Source of the DNA: Levilactobacillus tongjiangensis
GTDB taxonomy: Bacteria; Bacillota; Bacilli; Lactobacillales; Lactobacillaceae
Reading direction: 5' to 3'
Length of the DNA: 64,000 nt
NCBI RefSeq assembly: GCF_003946345.1
Contig: NZ_RHNY01000006.1
Span: forward strand, 1 to 64,000
Both the position numbers and the translations under genes were made by a program. Shown here piece by piece: positions 44,016-52,452 of this stretch; within the stretch, counting starts at the first letter, position 1; each line of letters opens with the position of its first letter. The notes below the pieces were generated by a model. The model was not told where the DNA came from, ran no database searches, and saw only the letters and a list, made by a program, of their open reading frames with translations.

Positions 44016-44827
44016 AAAAGAAACGCGTCGCTGACCTCTTAGTTGAACAGGGCCTTTACACCTCATTGGATGAGGCAAAACGCGCCGTAATGGCGGGTGA
44101 GATCCTGGGGACCAACGAAGAGCGACTGGATAAACCGGGCTCAATGATTCCGGCAGATACCGAGCTCCATTTAAAGGGCCATCCGCTCCCATACGTTTCA
44201 CGGGGCGGATTTAAACTGGCTAAGGCGCTTGAAAGCTTTAACATTAGCGTTCAAGATCGCACCGTCTTGGACATTGGGTCTTCAACCGGTGGGTTTACGG
44301 ATGTCATGCTGCAAAATGGGGCCAAACTTAGCTATGCGCTGGATGTTGGTAGTAATCAATTAGTTTGGAAACTACGGCAGGACCCCCGCGTCATTGTGAT
44401 GGAACATACCAACTTCCGTTACAGTAAGTTAGCCGACTTCACACAGGGACAACCGACGTTTGCGTCAATTGACGTGTCATTTATTTCATTACGACTGATT
44501 CTACCGCCATTGAAGGGCATTCTGCCTGAGAATGGGGAAGTGGTTGCCCTGATAAAACCGCAATTTGAAGCGGATCGGGAAGACGTCGGTCAGCATGGTA
44601 TCGTTCGAGAACGGCGAGTCCATGAATCCGTGGTAACCGGGATTTTGGATTTTGCGTTGGCCACTGGTTATAGTGTCTTAGGACTTGATTTCTCGCCAAT
44701 TCGTGGTGGTGAGGGAAATATTGAGTTTTTAGTCCACTTACAGTCAGTTGATAAACATGCAGTTGTTGCAAGTTCTGTCTCAGTGGAACATACTATTGAC
44801 AATGCTTATAAAGGCCTAAATCAGTAG
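44012..44827 (+). CDS. tlyA: TlyA-family rRNA 2'-O-methyltransferase
   Basis: A 271-residue protein with an N-terminal S4 RNA-binding domain ([20 protein letters not shown] to about 65) and an FtsJ/RrmJ-like methyltransferase domain with VLDIGSSTGGFTDVMLQNGA as the SAM site and the catalytic Lys in VALIKPQFEA. TlyA enzymes methylate 16S (and 23S) rRNA; the related YqxC of B. subtilis sits at the same place before ahrC-recN. Start overlaps ispA (ATGA). Confidence 0.93.
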   Translation: MKKKRVADLLVEQGLYTSLDEAKRAVMAGEILGTNEERLDKPGSMIPADTELHLKGHPLPYVSRGGFKLAKALESFNISVQDRTVLDIGSSTGGFTDVMLQNGAKLSYALDVGSNQLVWKLRQDPRVIVMEHTNFRYSKLADFTQGQPTFASIDVSFISLRLILPPLKGILPENGEVVALIKPQFEADREDVGQHGIVRERRVHESVVTGILDFALATGYSVLGLDFSPIRGGEGNIEFLVHLQSVDKHAVVASSVSVEHTIDNAYKGLNQ

Positions 44828-44919
44828 ATTATGAGAAAATTATGAGAATATGCTTTCCAAATACTTAGGTCTGGTATATGATAAGATTATGCATTTTTAT
44901 CACATAAGGGGGGCTAGGT

Positions 44920-45375
44920 ATGAAGAAGCAAGAACGTCAGCAATTACTTAAGCGGCTACTGACGACCCGAGAAATTGAACGACAAGAGGATTTTGTGCGG
45001 CTGTTAGCTGAAGACGAGATTCACGTGACGCAGGCCACCATCTCACGGGACATTAAGGAAATGCAGTTGGTCAAGTTACCAGCTGATTCTGGTGGTTACC
45101 GGTATAGTTTACCCGTGCAAAAGAAAATCGATACGCAAAAGAAATTGCAGCGAACCTTGCAGAACGCCTATATTTCCTTTGCGGTGCAAGATCAATTTAC
45201 GATTTTAAAGGTTTTGCCAGGTAACGGCCCCGTGATTGCTTCGTTGCTGGATCAGATGCGGTATGACTTTGTATTTGGTACGGTGGGCGATGACAGTTCC
45301 GTTTTGACGGTGTGCGTCAACCATCAAGGCGCCCTACAACTAGAAAAAACGATTGACCGCATGCTTGCGGATTAA
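44920..45375 (+). CDS. argR: ArgR-family arginine regulator
   Basis: The 151-residue regulator has a winged-helix N-terminus with VTQATISRDIKEMQLVK (near 37-53) and a C-terminal oligomerisation/arginine-binding domain with GNGPVIASLLDQM, GTVGDDSSVLTVC (the GTxxGDD motif). Residues for arginine binding appear intact. A palindromic AT-rich stretch TATGCATTTTTATCACATA (44887-44905) just before the ribosome site could be an ARG box. Located before recN, as AhrC is in Bacilli. Confidence 0.93.
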   Translation: MKKQERQQLLKRLLTTREIERQEDFVRLLAEDEIHVTQATISRDIKEMQLVKLPADSGGYRYSLPVQKKIDTQKKLQRTLQNAYISFAVQDQFTILKVLPGNGPVIASLLDQMRYDFVFGTVGDDSSVLTVCVNHQGALQLEKTIDRMLAD

Positions 45376-45378
45376 GAC

Positions 45379-45440
45379 ACCGACCACGATTGACTCACCA
45401 GCATTAGCGCTGACGAAGCAGCGGTGGTCGTTTTATTTTA
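45379..45440 (+). terminator. Probable terminator between argR and recN
   Basis: CACCGACCAC (45379-45388) and GCGGTGGTCG (45421-45430) enclose a 32-base loop that can itself pair, followed by TTTTATTTTA. Imperfect. Confidence 0.5.
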
Positions 45441-45452
45441 GGAGGCCAAAAC

Positions 45453-47180
45453 GTGTTACAGGAGCTTTCAATTAAAAATTTTGCGATTATTGACCAGTTG
45501 GACGTTGCCTTTAAGAAAGGCATGACTGTTCTGACCGGGGAAACCGGTGCTGGGAAGTCCATTATCATTGATGCAGTGGGCTTATTGGCCGGGGGCCGCG
45601 GCTCAGCCAACTTTGTGCGGACGGGGACCGATAAGGCCATCATCCAGGGGAGCTTTTCGTTTCCACATGGTGGGGCCACCTATCGCGTTTTAGACGATTT
45701 GGGAATTGATCACGATGATGGAAGCGTCATTTTGCAGCGTGAAATTCATCAAAATGGTCGCAATACCTGTCGGGTCAATGGGATGTTGGTTAACACCAAT
45801 ACTTTGAAACGGATTGGCGAAACGGCGGTCGACATTCACGGGCAAAACGAGCACCAGGAACTCATGCAACCAGAAAAACATCTGGGGATGCTCGATGAGT
45901 TTGCCGGGGATAAGATTGCTGACTTACGCCAGCGCTATCAAAAGACCTATCAACGTTATGTACAGGTTCAAGCTACGTTGGAAAATAAGCGGACTAACGA
46001 AAAGGAATGGGCCCAGCATCTCGATATGTTGAAGTTTCAGGTCAATGAAATCGAATCAGCTAATCTACAGGCGGGTGAAGAGACGGAGCTAATTGCGGAG
46101 CGGGATCGCCTGGATAATTTCCAGAAGATCAACGACGGCCTACAGCGGACACAGCTCCTGTTGTCGGGGGAGGATACGACTCCCGGAGCGAATGATCAAA
46201 TCAGTAGTGCCATGCAGGCTATGCAGGCCATTGCGGACTTTGATCCCGCCTTTAAGCAGATTGCTAGTAGCTTAGAGACGGCCTACTATGCCCTAAATGA
46301 CGCCGTGGGGGACGTCTCCTCTCAACTGGATCTGTTGGAATGGGACGAGGGTCGTTTGGATGAAATTGAACGTCGTTTGGACGTCATTAACCAACTGAAG
46401 CGTAAGTACGGTGATTCTGAAGAACAAGTGTTGAGCTACTTTGATAAGATTTCTGTAGAACTGAAACAGATGCAATCCACCGATGAGCAGGCCGACGATT
46501 TAGAAGGTCAGGTTGCTGAACAGCGGTCGGCCCTGTTACAGATTGGCGAACAGCTCAGTAAGGCCCGGAAACAAGCCGCTACCAAGTTAGAAGCCGCTAT
46601 TCACGGTGAATTGGCGGACCTCTACATGGATAAGACGGTTTTTGCCGTGCATTTTACACGGTCCAAGGGCCAACCGATTTTAAGTACAGGACTGGATCAC
46701 GTGGAATTTTATCTACGGACCAACCCTGGCGAGGCTATGCGGCCGTTAGCTAAGATTGCTTCCGGTGGGGAGCTTTCCCGAATCATGCTAGCGCTTAAGA
46801 CGATTTTCTCCGAATCGCAGGGCGTGACGTCGATTATCTTTGATGAGGTCGATACCGGAGTCAGTGGCCGAGTTGCTCAGGCAATCGCCGAAAAAATCAG
46901 TGGTATTGCCCGGGCGTCACAGGTGCTCTGTATCACGCATTTGCCACAGGTGGCGGCGATGGCCGATCACCACTACTTCATTGCGAAGAAAATTGTGGGT
47001 GAGCGGACCGAAACGAGCCTAACTCGTTTGGGAGATAAGGCACGGGTCGATGAAATTGCCCGGATGTCTGCCGGCACTCAGGTAACGAAGCTAGCGTTGG
47101 AACATGCTAGTGAACTGCTGGGATTGGCAGATGAGGCTAAGACTAAACGAAATAAACAGAAAACAAAGCACGTAAATTAG
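45453..47180 (+). CDS. recN: DNA repair protein RecN
   Basis: A 575-residue SMC-like ATPase acting early in double-strand-break repair. Walker A is GETGAGKSIIIDA (near 31-43), with a central coiled coil (about 150-390), the ABC signature KIASGGELSRIMLALK (near 433) and Walker B SIIFDEVDTGVSG (near 463). It starts at GTG 45453 after AGGAGG. Followed by a terminator. Confidence 0.96.
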   Translation: MLQELSIKNFAIIDQLDVAFKKGMTVLTGETGAGKSIIIDAVGLLAGGRGSANFVRTGTDKAIIQGSFSFPHGGATYRVLDDLGIDHDDGSVILQREIHQNGRNTCRVNGMLVNTNTLKRIGETAVDIHGQNEHQELMQPEKHLGMLDEFAGDKIADLRQRYQKTYQRYVQVQATLENKRTNEKEWAQHLDMLKFQVNEIESANLQAGEETELIAERDRLDNFQKINDGLQRTQLLLSGEDTTPGANDQISSAMQAMQAIADFDPAFKQIASSLETAYYALNDAVGDVSSQLDLLEWDEGRLDEIERRLDVINQLKRKYGDSEEQVLSYFDKISVELKQMQSTDEQADDLEGQVAEQRSALLQIGEQLSKARKQAATKLEAAIHGELADLYMDKTVFAVHFTRSKGQPILSTGLDHVEFYLRTNPGEAMRPLAKIASGGELSRIMLALKTIFSESQGVTSIIFDEVDTGVSGRVAQAIAEKISGIARASQVLCITHLPQVAAMADHHYFIAKKIVGERTETSLTRLGDKARVDEIARMSAGTQVTKLALEHASELLGLADEAKTKRNKQKTKHVN

Positions 47181-47220
47181 CTGTTCAATGAATGGTTCAG
47201 TGGTATGAAAGTTAATTGTG

Positions 47221-47244
47221 AGACTGGGTAACCAGTCTTTTTTA
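47221..47244 (+). terminator. Terminator of recN
   Basis: AGACTGG-GTAA-CCAGTCT followed by six T. Confidence 0.88.
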
Positions 47245-47378
47245 ATGCTGTCATTCACACGGGCAGTAGTTAATTTGGAGATTAGTTCAGGTTACTATTA
47301 AATTTATATTTAATTTATACCACTTTTTGGATTATACTTAAGTTAATTAAAGTAACAAACCGGAAGAGGTGTGGCATC

Positions 47379-49586
47379 ATGGGAAAGAAATTGGCAGCAT
47401 GGAGTTTGGGGTTTTTAGTTACTTTTATAGTTTTATTTGGTTTTCAGGGGTCTGCGTCGGCAGACAGTATTGACGGTCAGGTGCAGGGGTTAGATGCACC
47501 TAGCAAAATTATGGAACAAACTGGTGATAGTAATACCTACACGGAAGTGCCAAAGGATTCACCACTGCTTTCTGGTCAGAGCTATCAATTGTATTATGAT
47601 TGGACAGTGACGAATGGGACCAATATTAAAGATGGTGACACAGCAACCGTTACTTTGCCGACAACAGCTGGTCATGGGCCAATCGGTTTTGATGTTAAGA
47701 CTGGTGACCAGTCAGCGACAACTATTGGTAGTTTTTCGATTGACGCTGATGCTACAACGGGGGAAATCACCTTTAATGATAAGCTCGCTAACGTGAATAC
47801 CTATAATAAGGGAACGATGAAAATTAACGCGACCGGGAACGCTACGGACACTTCTGGTGGTGGAAATGACTATGTGATTGCCAAGAACGGTTGGGTTCAA
47901 AAGGATGATTATGATGCTAATAAGATTCCGACCCGAGTTGTTTGGCAGATTGTTTTTAATCCCAAAGAAGAAAATATGGGGACGGTGACGTTAACGGATG
48001 ATCTCGGTGGCTATCAGAGCTTTGATAGTGAACATGGTGTTACGGCAAATGATGAAGACGGGACTAAACTAACGCCAACCGTCGAGGTGACCGGGTCACA
48101 AATAAAGATGGTGTTTAAAAACGTCACCAAGAAAGTCACTCTGTCTTACTACGCCAAGGTTGATTCTAGTAGCTTGACTGGACAAACGGCTGGCTACTTT
48201 GGGAATTATGTAGGCTTGGAAGCCGAAGACGGTGAAACGGGAAGTGCCGGAACTGGTTCTGGTTCCGGTTCAAATCCAGCCACGCCGAATATAACGGCTG
48301 ATACCCATAAGGACGCTCCGTGGGGCGGTAGCGCAGAAATTGATGTGACGTACATTGGCAGTGTGACGTTGACTAAGAAGGACGCGACTACGGGCAGTCT
48401 TTTACCTGGTGCAACTTATACACTCCAGAAGAAGAACAGTGATGGCTTGTTTACTGATTATCAGACCCATTTGGTCACCGATTCAAAGGGACAAATTAAT
48501 AGTACGTCCTTGGAAGTTGGTGACTATCAGTTTGTTGAAACGGCGGCACCTAAAGGCTATCAAATAAATCCAGCAACAGTTCCATTTAGTATTGGACCAC
48601 AAAACACAGATTCACACGTGGATGTATCGCAGACAGATACCCAAGGTTCCGTAACTTTGACCAAGATAGACAAGGATTCTGGCGAGAAGTTAAAGGGTGC
48701 CGTGTTCCAATTGGCTGATAAGGATGGCAATGCCATTGGTACCAATACTTATACAACCGGGGATGACGGGACGTTTACTGTGAATGGTCTGGCACCAGGG
48801 ACGTATGAGTTCGTTGAAACGGCGGCACCAACTGGGTATAAGGTTGGTGAGCCTAAGCAATTTACAATTGAAGATACACAAGCAGCTGTACCTGCAGCTG
48901 TGGCCGTCACGCAGGAAGATGTATTGAGTTCAAGTTCAAGTTCAAGTTCAAGTTCAAGCTCAGACTCAAGTTCCAGTTCAGATTCCAATTCAGGTTCTGA
49001 ATCTGATTCAAGTTCAAGTTCAAGTTCTAGTGCAAGTTCTAGTGCAAGTTCGGACTCAAGTTCCAGTTCAGATTCCAATTCAGGTTCTGGCTCCGATTCA
49101 AGTTCTGGTTCAAGCTCGGGCTCAAATTCCAGTTCAGATTCCAATTCTGGTTCCAATTCAGGTTCTAGTTCTGGTTCAAGCTCAGGCTCAAATTCCGGAT
49201 CAAATTCTGGTTCAGATTCTAAATCCAGTTCACACTCGGGGTCAGATTCCAGTTCGGATTCTAACTCTGGTTCTAGCAGCAACTCGACATCATCAAGTGG
49301 TGGCAATCATTCCAAAATTAGTGTGACGCCCAGTGTTTCAACTAGTTCTTCCAGTACATCATCTACCAGTTCTTCCGACAACAGTGGTATGACCGGTGCA
49401 ACCGCAACACCAAGTGCTAGTTCATCATCCAAGCATCCTGTTGGGGATGGGAATCTTATCTCAGCAGCCAAGCATCTATTACCACAGACTAGTGAAGCCA
49501 AGAGCATCTTTGCCGTTTTAGGCGGTGTCCTTTTACTCGGTTTTGGCCTTAGTTTCTGGCAATGGCGGCGTGAACGACGCAACTAA
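47379..49586 (+). CDS. Cell-wall-anchored adhesin with CnaB and Ser/Asp-rich repeats
   Basis: A 735-residue surface protein. Signal peptide 1-29 (ends SASA-DS). Residues about 30-320 form an MSCRAMM-like adhesive region. Two CnaB-type domains follow (about 327-412 and 424-508), each with the Lys of VTLTK and the Glu of FVETAAP that form an isopeptide bond. A stalk of roughly 150 residues is almost only Ser, Asp, Gly and Asn (about 512-665), built on near-perfect AGTTCA-type hexamer repeats. It ends with the sorting signal LPQTSE (near 700), a hydrophobic helix and RRERRN; LPQTxE is the lactobacillus variant of LPxTG. The ligand is unknown. Ser/Asp stalks are often glycosylated. Single gene. 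Confidence 0.93.
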   Translation: MGKKLAAWSLGFLVTFIVLFGFQGSASADSIDGQVQGLDAPSKIMEQTGDSNTYTEVPKDSPLLSGQSYQLYYDWTVTNGTNIKDGDTATVTLPTTAGHGPIGFDVKTGDQSATTIGSFSIDADATTGEITFNDKLANVNTYNKGTMKINATGNATDTSGGGNDYVIAKNGWVQKDDYDANKIPTRVVWQIVFNPKEENMGTVTLTDDLGGYQSFDSEHGVTANDEDGTKLTPTVEVTGSQIKMVFKNVTKKVTLSYYAKVDSSSLTGQTAGYFGNYVGLEAEDGETGSAGTGSGSGSNPATPNITADTHKDAPWGGSAEIDVTYIGSVTLTKKDATTGSLLPGATYTLQKKNSDGLFTDYQTHLVTDSKGQINSTSLEVGDYQFVETAAPKGYQINPATVPFSIGPQNTDSHVDVSQTDTQGSVTLTKIDKDSGEKLKGAVFQLADKDGNAIGTNTYTTGDDGTFTVNGLAPGTYEFVETAAPTGYKVGEPKQFTIEDTQAAVPAAVAVTQEDVLSSSSSSSSSSSSDSSSSSDSNSGSESDSSSSSSSSASSSASSDSSSSSDSNSGSGSDSSSGSSSGSNSSSDSNSGSNSGSSSGSSSGSNSGSNSGSDSKSSSHSGSDSSSDSNSGSSSNSTSSSGGNHSKISVTPSVSTSSSSTSSTSSSDNSGMTGATATPSASSSSKHPVGDGNLISAAKHLLPQTSEAKSIFAVLGGVLLLGFGLSFWQWRRERRN
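48926..49300 (+). repeat. Degenerate AGTTCA hexamer tract encoding the Ser-rich stalk
   Basis: Inside the adhesin gene, the run starting at 48926 repeats AGTTCA six or more times exactly, then degenerates into TCA/TCC/TCT and GAT/AAT/GGT variants with longer duplicated blocks, e.g. a 40-base unit at about 48955-48995 recurs at about 49045-49085. Such tracts change length by slippage or recombination. The multiples of three keep the frame. Confidence 0.85.
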
Positions 49587-49660
49587 ATAACGGTTAATTT
49601 GAAATCAGTTGGGCCGATAGCCTAGCTGGTTTTTGTGTCAACAGCCGTTAAGAGACAAAA

Positions 49661-49700
49661 AACGACCACGGTAGAAATAGCTTTCTATCGTGGTCGTTAG
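49661..49700. terminator. Terminator between adhesin and yolD-like gene
   Basis: AACGACCACGGTAGAAA and TTTCTATCGTGGTCGTT pair across TAGC. A run of A/T on the minus-strand exit (TTTTTTGTC) makes it a good terminator for the yolD-like gene; it may also stop the adhesin transcript. Confidence 0.82.
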
Positions 49701-49708
49701 TGACTAGC

Positions 49709-50035
49709 TTATTTAACGCGTTGGACTGACCGGAGCAGGTTTTCTGCCACTATGGTGGTCAACTGTTGGGTTTGCTTTAAAATGAGGTGACCAGCGGTGT
49801 CTTGCTTCAAATGGCCAATGGCCGTAGCAGGGGCAGTGTCTGGTGCGCTCTTAAATTGTAATCGGACTAAGTAGTGGCGGTCGAGTGCCTGCTGAATAAA
49901 GTAGCTGAGTTGAGTTACGGGCATCTGGGGCTGAACGACTTCACCGTCAATGACGGGAAGACTACTGAACAGTTCCTTGTAAACCGTGGCGACCCGATCA
50001 GACAGGGCGGCACCGGTTGCGTTTAAATTTTGCAT
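49709..50035 (-). CDS. YolD-like protein under LexA control
   Basis: A 108-residue protein whose C-terminal half (HYLVRLQFKS...ATAIGHLKQDTAGHLILKQ...LTTIVAENLLRSVQRV) follows the strand pattern of the YolD-like family, small proteins usually encoded next to Y-family DNA polymerases (UvrX/ImuB-type) and induced by DNA damage. The similarity is modest, but two LexA boxes around its promoter support the call. No polymerase gene adjoins it here. The start ATG 50035 is behind GAGGTGATC; the frame extends 18 bases upstream over that site. Confidence 0.6.
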   Translation of the reverse strand: MQNLNATGAALSDRVATVYKELFSSLPVIDGEVVQPQMPVTQLSYFIQQALDRHYLVRLQFKSAPDTAPATAIGHLKQDTAGHLILKQTQQLTTIVAENLLRSVQRVK

Positions 50036-50046
50036 GCTGATCACCT

Positions 50047-50060
50047 CGAACATTTGTTTG
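50047..50060. promoter_or_regulatory. LexA (SOS) box 1
   Basis: CGAACATTTGTTTG resembles the Firmicute LexA operator CGAACRNRYGTTYC with one or two deviations. It lies between the -10 and the ribosome site of the yolD-like gene. Confidence 0.65.
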
Positions 50061-50067
50061 TATTTAT

Positions 50068-50096
50068 ATTATACGAACACACGTTTGAAATAGCAA
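50068..50096 (-). promoter_or_regulatory. Promoter of the yolD-like gene
   Basis: On the minus strand TTGCTA (50096-50091), a 17-base spacer and a perfect TATAAT (50073-50068). The spacer contains LexA box 2. Confidence 0.75.
50074..50087. promoter_or_regulatory. LexA (SOS) box 2
   Basis: CGAACACACGTTTG fits CGAACRNRYGTTYC except for the last base. It fills the promoter spacer, the ideal place for repression. The two box centres are 27 bases apart. Confidence 0.78.
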
Positions 50097-50315
50097 GTCT
50101 TTTTGTTCTCTTTCAAATAATTTGTGTGATTTACGACTTTTTTCGAGAAACTAAGACCGAATGTCCCTTTTCAACGCTGAATAGTGGTAATATAGTATCC
50201 TATAGATTATAGTTCAAGTCAGGTAATTCTGGCTTTAAACGGGTCGGTAAGCCTGAGTCGACGATTAAGGCTTACGTTCCCATAAATAAATATTTATTGA
50301 AGGGATTTTTAAACG

Positions 50316-50930
50316 ATGGCTAAACGTGGAATGCTCATTGTTCTCTCCGGTCCTTCCGGAGTCGGCAAAGGAACCGTTCGCAAGGCGTTATTTGAGACCG
50401 GTGCGACAGACTTTTCTTACTCCATTTCGATGACGACTCGTCAACCGCGAGAGGGCGAAGTCAATGGCGTCGATTATTACTTTGTCTCCAAGGAAGAATT
50501 TGAGGAGAATATTCGTAATGGTGAGATGCTGGAGTACGCCAAGTATGTTGACAACTACTATGGTACCCCGTTAAAATATGTAAATGAGACCCTAGACCAG
50601 GGAAAAGATGTTTTCTTGGAAATTGAAGTCAATGGTGCCATGCAGGTTCGCGCAAACTGTCCAGACGCAGTCTTCGTGTTCTTGACGCCACCAGACTTAA
50701 TGGAACTGAAGCATCGCCTGATTGGTCGGGGAACGGACGCCATGGACGTCATTAACAAGCGAATCAAGAAGGCCGTTGGTGAGATTCGGATGATGCGCAA
50801 CTACGATTACGCCGTGGTAAACGACGAGGTCACGAAGGCGGTCGACCGGATTCAGATGATTATTCGGAGCGAACGGTTACGGGTAACCCGGGTCATGCCG
50901 GATTACGAACAAATGATTGGAGACGAATAA
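50316..50930 (+). CDS. gmk: Guanylate kinase
   Basis: A 204-residue enzyme phosphorylating GMP to GDP. P-loop [12 protein letters not shown] (near 9-20), the GMP-binding [19 protein letters not shown], and [11 protein letters not shown]. First gene of gmk-rpoZ, with rpoZ three bases after its stop, as in Bacillus. Confidence 0.97.
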   Translation: MAKRGMLIVLSGPSGVGKGTVRKALFETGATDFSYSISMTTRQPREGEVNGVDYYFVSKEEFEENIRNGEMLEYAKYVDNYYGTPLKYVNETLDQGKDVFLEIEVNGAMQVRANCPDAVFVFLTPPDLMELKHRLIGRGTDAMDVINKRIKKAVGEIRMMRNYDYAVVNDEVTKAVDRIQMIIRSERLRVTRVMPDYEQMIGDE

Positions 50931-50933
50931 AAA

Positions 50934-51149
50934 ATGCTACTCTATCCCTCAGTTGATGATTTATTAGCACAAGTGGATTCACGGTATTCTTTGATTATGC
51001 TGGCTAGCAAGCGGGCACACGAATTAGACGCCGGTGCTAAGCCACTTTTGACCGACTACAAGTCGCCTAAGACGATTGGCCGGGCCCTTGAAGAAATTGC
51101 GGCCGGAGCTTTAATGATTGATCCGGACGAAAAGGATCTGGACGCCTAG
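50934..51149 (+). CDS. rpoZ: RNA polymerase omega subunit
   Basis: A 71-residue subunit that supports assembly of the beta' subunit. Starts [36 protein letters not shown] and [15 protein letters not shown] are the conserved blocks. Terminator downstream at 51166-51202. Confidence 0.95.
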   Translation: MLLYPSVDDLLAQVDSRYSLIMLASKRAHELDAGAKPLLTDYKSPKTIGRALEEIAAGALMIDPDEKDLDA

Positions 51150-51165
51150 TTTTGGCGCTTCAGTA

Positions 51166-51203
51166 AGAACCAGGTTGCCGTTTGGTAATCTGGCTTTTTT
51201 TAT
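51166..51203 (+). terminator. Terminator of gmk-rpoZ
   Basis: AACCAGGTTGCC and GGTAATCTGGCT pair imperfectly across GTTT, followed by seven T. Confidence 0.75.
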
Positions 51204-51229
51204 CATAAAACGTTTAATGGAGGGGAACC

Positions 51230-52441
51230 ATGTTTGAAGAAAAGCACATTACGTTAACCGTTGGTGGCAGCGTTGCGAGTTATAAGGCCGCCACACTTGC
51301 AAGAGACTTACAACGCGCTGGTGCCGACGTCCGCGTTGTTTTAACGGCCGCCGCTGCCAAGTTTATTACCGCGGCAACTTTTGCGGCACTCACTAAGCAT
51401 CCGGTGCTAACTGAAACTGGTTGGTGGCAGGCCGATGGTAACATCGACCACATTGAACTGGCCGACTGGACTGACCTGGCGATTGTAGCCCCCGCTTCAG
51501 CCAATCTTATGGCGCAACTGGCTAACGGACTAGCCGATGACGCAGCGAGTGCCACTTGGTTAGCGACGGCGGCGCCTAAAGTCGTGGTTCCCGCCATGAA
51601 CAGCCATATGTGGCAGGCACCAGCCACCCAGCGTAACTATCACCAGCTACAGGCCGATGGCGTGCACGTTTTGACGCCCGCTACCGGTGCCTTGGCCGAG
51701 GGATATTCTGGTCAAGGTCGGTTTCTAGAGCCCGCCGACATTGTGACCCAAGTTGATGGCCTGGCCCTGTTCGGGGAACAGACCTTAGCTGGTAAATCAG
51801 TCATCGTCACGGCTGGGGGGACGCGAGAACGTTTAGATCCTGTTCGCTTCCTAACCAACGATTCTTCCGGTAAAATGGGGTATGCCGTGGCTAATGCCGC
51901 TCGACAAGCCGGGGCAACGGTGACGTTGATCACCGCACCGACTAACTTAACGGCGCCGGCTGGGGTGACCGTTGTACCGATTCAGAGTACCACAGACCTG
52001 TCCAACGCCGTGTTGGAACGTTTCCCTAAGGCAGATGCGCTAGTCATGGCGGCGGCTGTTGCAGACTTTCAACCTGAAACGACTGCTGATCAGAAAATCA
52101 AAAAGACGCCAGCTAATGACGAATTGATCTTAAAATTAAAGAAAACACCAGATATTTTAAAACAGGTCGCTGGTATTAAGCGGCCCGACCAAGTGACCAT
52201 CGGTTTTGCGGCTGAAACGCAAAATCTGTTGGCTAACGGTCAAAAGAAACTGGCTAGCAAGTCCTTAGACCTGTTGGCTGCTAACGACGTCTCCCGGAAG
52301 GACATTGGCTTTAACGGAGATGACAATCAGGTCACCTTCATTTCACCAGATGGTAGCACGGATCAGACGCCTAAGGCCAGCAAGGCCATTATCGCAACGG
52401 CCCTCGTGGACCGCTTAGCGCAATTATTAGTGAAGAAGTGA
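51230..52441 (+). CDS. coaBC: Coenzyme A biosynthesis bifunctional protein CoaBC
   Basis: The 403-residue protein joins cysteine to 4'-phosphopantothenate (CoaB) and decarboxylates the product (CoaC). The N-terminal flavoprotein domain (1-180) has GGSVASYKAA, the active PAMNSHMWQAPA and APASANLMAQLANGLADD; the CoaB domain (about 185-400) has VTAGGTRERLDPVRFLTN-type residues and KIKKTPANDELILKLKKTPDIL. Followed eleven bases later by priA. Confidence 0.95.
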   Translation: MFEEKHITLTVGGSVASYKAATLARDLQRAGADVRVVLTAAAAKFITAATFAALTKHPVLTETGWWQADGNIDHIELADWTDLAIVAPASANLMAQLANGLADDAASATWLATAAPKVVVPAMNSHMWQAPATQRNYHQLQADGVHVLTPATGALAEGYSGQGRFLEPADIVTQVDGLALFGEQTLAGKSVIVTAGGTRERLDPVRFLTNDSSGKMGYAVANAARQAGATVTLITAPTNLTAPAGVTVVPIQSTTDLSNAVLERFPKADALVMAAAVADFQPETTADQKIKKTPANDELILKLKKTPDILKQVAGIKRPDQVTIGFAAETQNLLANGQKKLASKSLDLLAANDVSRKDIGFNGDDNQVTFISPDGSTDQTPKASKAIIATALVDRLAQLLVKK

Positions 52442-52452
52442 GGTGACACACC

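Noticed and set aside
47221-47238. recN terminator stem AGACTGG/CCAGTCT as a fragment of a type B repeat (identical to its P2)
   Set aside because: Only seven bases match, no other part of the element is present, and the T-run identifies a normal terminator; chance similarity.
48749-49306. 185-codon minus-strand frame opposite the adhesin stalk (Glu/Leu-rich)
   Set aside because: It is the reverse reading of the AGTTCA-type repeats, gives a monotonous ELE-rich product, and has no ribosome site. It is an artefact of the tract.
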